Shown in pieces: positions 5,643 to 8,200 of a stretch of 8,200 bases of DNA (positions are counted from its first letter, which is position 1; every line of letters begins with the position of its first letter). Both the position numbers and the translations under genes were made by a program. The DNA is from Abditibacteriota bacterium (GTDB lineage Bacteria; Armatimonadota; UBA5829): positions 1 through 8,200 of the forward strand of contig JAGDAG010000204.1 in the NCBI GenBank assembly GCA_017959625.1, given 5' to 3'. The notes below the pieces were generated by a model, which ran no database searches, was not told the origin of the DNA, and was given only the letters and a program-made list of their open reading frames with translations.

Positions 5643-8200
5643 ATTTGAGTCTGAACACCAGGGTCTTGATCTCAAAGGGGCGGAAATACAGCTTTACGCT
5701 TCTGTTTCCGCAGACGGCGGGCTTTATCTCTTCTTCCAGCAGATTGGTTTCCGACGCGTCGGCAAAATCAAAGCCGGTGGAGAGCACGGCGCCCGTGCCG
5801 GTCTTTTCCGCTTCGTACATGCGCACCGTTATCCCGGAACCGTCTTCCGTCTTTTTCACGGCTTCGATGATGACGTTGGCCTTGTCCACCGAGAGCAGGC
5901 TCCCGGGATCGCTGCCGGTCTCGGCGGAGAACTCCGCGGGGGCCTCGTTGAATTCGTAGGCGGGCCTCACTACGGACTCCGCGGAAAAGCCTCCGTTATG
6001 GGGAAGAAGGGCGTAGTTGAAATAATGGACGCCTTCCTCCGCTCTGGTGTCGGGATGGGTCCCCGATTTTATCAGAGTCAGCGACAGGTTCTTTTCTTCT
6101 GCGGAAAGCCCGTATTTGCAGTCGTTCAGCAGGGCGCAGCCGAAGCCCGTTTCGGAAAGATCGCTCCACTTGTGGTTGCACACCTCGAACCGCGCCACGT
6201 CGTCCAGCTGGTTTTTGTGGACCGGCCTTTCGGCAAAGCCGTATTGTATCTCGCTTTTTGAATTATCGCAAAGGATATCCATATCAAAGCCGGCCTTCAG
6301 CAGCTTGTGCTTTTCATGCCAGTCCAGCTTCGTTTCAAAATCCACTCTGGGAGTGGTGGAATGGAACACTACGTCCTGAAGTATAAAGGAATTCCCCGAA
6401 AGGGCGTAACGGTTGCGTATCCTCAGCTGCAGGGGGCCGTCGGCGGCGATCTCGGAGCCGGTCAGGCGATAGTCTTCACGCATTTTGTTTTCCTGGTCCA
6501 CGTCTATGTTCCAGTTGTCCCACGCTTCCGGGACGTCTTCGCCCACTCTGAAGCAGTTCATCCTGCCCCCCGACGGCACCAGCTCGCGGCCGGAGGCCTT
6601 GTCGATAAAGGAGCAGATGGTCTTGCGGCTGTCGAAGGTCACCTTGGCAAAGGGAGTTTCCACCGTGTTTTCCGTAACGGTAAAGGGAGAAGCAAATTCC
6701 CTGCAGCCCTTTTCCAGTTTCAGGGACGCGCTTCCCATGGAGGGTATCGTCACGCCGCATACCGCCAGAAGAGGCTCGCCGTCCACGTTTTTTATCCACT
6801 GGCTGCAGATATCCCGGCCGGGGGCCGCGCCTTCCGGAGCGGACCGGAGCACCATTTCGCCGCTTCTTTCCCAGCCCAGGGTGTTGAACAGGGTCACCGT
6901 GTCCTCTTTCTCCGTCAGGGCGTACGCTTCCCGGACGTTCTTCTCTGCCACAGAACCGGCTTTGCTTATGATATCGGCGAATTCTTTTACCGCCAGCTCG
7001 TTCACCTCCTGTATGGAGGAGCCGGGGAGTATGTCGTGGAACTGGTTTACGAGCAGGGTCTTCCACAGGGCCTCAAGCTCTTCGGCGGGATATGCCGCCC
7101 CGGTCTTCAGGCCGTTGATGACGCAGGCCAGCTCCGCCCGCCTCAGGGCAAATTCGGCTCTGCGGTTGCCTTTCTTTATGGCGGATATGGAAGTAAGGGT
7201 CCCGCGGTGGCATTCCAGATACAGCTCTCCGCACCATATGGGAAGAGGCTCCTTCCGGGTGGCTATGGAATCCATAAAGGCTTTCACCGTGGTGTGCTCC
7301 GATCTGGGGCAGCCCTCCAGGTCGCCGCAGCGGCGCGCCACCTCTATCATTTCCGCCATAGGGCCGCCGCCTCCGTCGCCGTAGCCGTAGGAGATGAGCC
7401 GCCGGTCCTGATTGTCCTTGTTCTTCAGGTTGTTCCAGGCGCCTATAAAGGTGTCGGGGGAGGGCCAGCAGTGGATCAGATTGAAATGGGACAAAACTCC
7501 GGTGCCGTCGATGCCCTTCCACACAAAGGTGTCGTAGGGATGGCGGGTGGTGTCGTTCCAGGCTATTTTTGTGGTGCAGAAATACGGCATATCCGCCAGC
7601 TGCAGCAGCTGGGGCAGGGTGCCGCTGTAGCCGAATACGTCCGGCATCCACAGAGTGTCCGCCTTGTATCCGAACCACTTTTGCGTGTGCTTCTGGGCCA
7701 TGATGAGCTGGCGGGCCAGGGCTTCGCCGGAGGGTATATTGCAGTCGGGTTCCACCCACATGCCTCCGTTGGGCTCGTAACGCCCTTCCGCCACTCTCTT
7801 CTTTATGCCCTCGAAAATGGAGGGATACAGCTCTTTTATCTTTTCCGTCTGGGCCGGGGACGACTGGATAAAGCGGAATTCCGGATATTCGTCCATAAGG
7901 CTCAGGGCCGAGGAGAAGGTGCGGGCGCACTTGCGCCAGGTCTCCCGCAGGGGCCACAGCCAGGCTGTGTCCATGTGGGAGTGGCCTATGATGCCCATAT
8001 AGGGCATGGTCTCGCCGTTCTTTTTGGAGAGCAGCTCTTTTAGTATCTTATCCGCTTCCTGCAGCTTGGGGCGCCAGGAGGCTTCGCCGGTCTCCAGGGG
8101 ATACATATCCACCGTGTTGTAAACCTTTACCAGGTCTCTCAGTATGACGTTGCGGCGCAGGGAATTGGCGTCCATGGAGGTGAGCAGCAGGCGCAGGGTC
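5641..8200 (-). CDS. Alpha-mannosidase, glycoside hydrolase family 38, N-terminus beyond window
   Basis: This is a zinc-dependent retaining exo-alpha-mannosidase that removes terminal alpha-linked mannose from glycans. The frame ends at TAA (5643-5641) and stays open to the right edge, through and beyond the ATG at 8175, so the real start is outside. Counting from that Met, 844 residues are visible. The family normally has an additional N-terminal domain of roughly 200 residues before this point. The zinc site and catalytic residues are visible: His67 and Asp69 in GHSHMDTAWLWP, nucleophile Asp179 in WMPDVFGYSG and His380 in NQFHDILPGSS. The catalytic domain is followed by a three-helix segment (ending near 400) and a long beta-rich C-terminal region ending in LYFRPFEIKTLVFRL, as in Ams1-like enzymes. 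It is probably cytosolic, acting on imported oligosaccharides, but the N-terminus is needed to exclude a signal peptide. The MBL hydrolase gene follows after 44 bases. Confidence 0.95.
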   Translation of the reverse strand, partial: TLRLLLTSMDANSLRRNVILRDLVKVYNTVDMYPLETGEASWRPKLQEADKILKELLSKKNGETMPYMGIIGHSHMDTAWLWPLRETWRKCARTFSSALSLMDEYPEFRFIQSSPAQTEKIKELYPSIFEGIKKRVAEGRYEPNGGMWVEPDCNIPSGEALARQLIMAQKHTQKWFGYKADTLWMPDVFGYSGTLPQLLQLADMPYFCTTKIAWNDTTRHPYDTFVWKGIDGTGVLSHFNLIHCWPSPDTFIGAWNNLKNKDNQDRRLISYGYGDGGGGPMAEMIEVARRCGDLEGCPRSEHTTVKAFMDSIATRKEPLPIWCGELYLECHRGTLTSISAIKKGNRRAEFALRRAELACVINGLKTGAAYPAEELEALWKTLLVNQFHDILPGSSIQEVNELAVKEFADIISKAGSVAEKNVREAYALTEKEDTVTLFNTLGWERSGEMVLRSAPEGAAPGRDICSQWIKNVDGEPLLAVCGVTIPSMGSASLKLEKGCREFASPFTVTENTVETPFAKVTFDSRKTICSFIDKASGRELVPSGGRMNCFRVGEDVPEAWDNWNIDVDQENKMREDYRLTGSEIAADGPLQLRIRNRYALSGNSFILQDVVFHSTTPRVDFETKLDWHEKHKLLKAGFDMDILCDNSKSEIQYGFAERPVHKNQLDDVARFEVCNHKWSDLSETGFGCALLNDCKYGLSAEEKNLSLTLIKSGTHPDTRAEEGVHYFNYALLPHNGGFSAESVVRPAYEFNEAPAEFSAETGSDPGSLLSVDKANVIIEAVKKTEDGSGITVRMYEAEKTGTGAVLSTGFDFADASETNLLEEEIKPAVCGNRSVKLYFRPFEIKTLVFRLK

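Noticed and set aside
6307..8043. Long + strand open frame (578 codons) opposite the alpha-mannosidase
   Set aside because: It is the exact antisense of strongly conserved GH38 sequence, its translation has no recognisable domain, and long antisense frames are expected in G+C-rich coding DNA.
8161..8175. ATG 8175 as the true start of the alpha-mannosidase
   Set aside because: The frame remains open to the edge, no Shine-Dalgarno precedes this codon, and family members carry a further N-terminal domain here.

Overview
The window is a compact, gene-dense bacterial chromosome segment of fairly high G+C. It uses the standard genetic code, has almost no intergenic space, and shows no mobile elements, CRISPR arrays or RNA genes. 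Mixed housekeeping genes are flanked by two carbohydrate-active genes. The GDSL-type esterase resembles proteins common in Clostridia and gut or rumen bacteria, and the mannosidase is of the bacterial/yeast-vacuolar (Ams1-like) type. The host cannot be named from sequence alone. The PRPP synthase is divergent enough to suggest a lineage away from Escherichia and Bacillus, perhaps a host-associated bacterium.

Layout: bases 1-3157 hold four + strand genes. They are an SGNH/GDSL hydrolase missing its N-terminus, a membrane-anchored GGDEF diguanylate cyclase, ribonuclease HII (rnhB) and a YraN/UPF0102 nuclease-like protein that overlaps the rnhB end. From 3133 to 8200 all genes are on the - strand. 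In transcription order they are a GH38 alpha-mannosidase (N-terminus beyond the right edge), a metallo-beta-lactamase-fold hydrolase of the glyoxalase II type, ribose-phosphate pyrophosphokinase (prs), and a ComF-family double zinc-finger phosphoribosyltransferase-like protein. The two gene sets meet tail to tail, with a 25-base overlap of yraN and comF.

Regulation visible in the sequence: a near-consensus sigma70-type promoter (TTGAAT-17-TATAAT) and a good Shine-Dalgarno drive prs from a GTG start. A strong intrinsic terminator follows prs and runs straight into the comF start codon, which has no Shine-Dalgarno. A perfect 11-bp hairpin lies between the mannosidase and the MBL hydrolase, with its T-tract on the strand opposite to the genes.

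Functionally this is ordinary chromosome: nucleic-acid maintenance (rnhB, yraN), PRPP supply (prs) beside a PRTase-fold protein (comF), c-di-GMP signalling and glycan breakdown. I see no evidence of a new defence or mobile system. The points most worth checking are the altered active-site residues in the PRPP synthase and the prs-terminator/comF-start arrangement.
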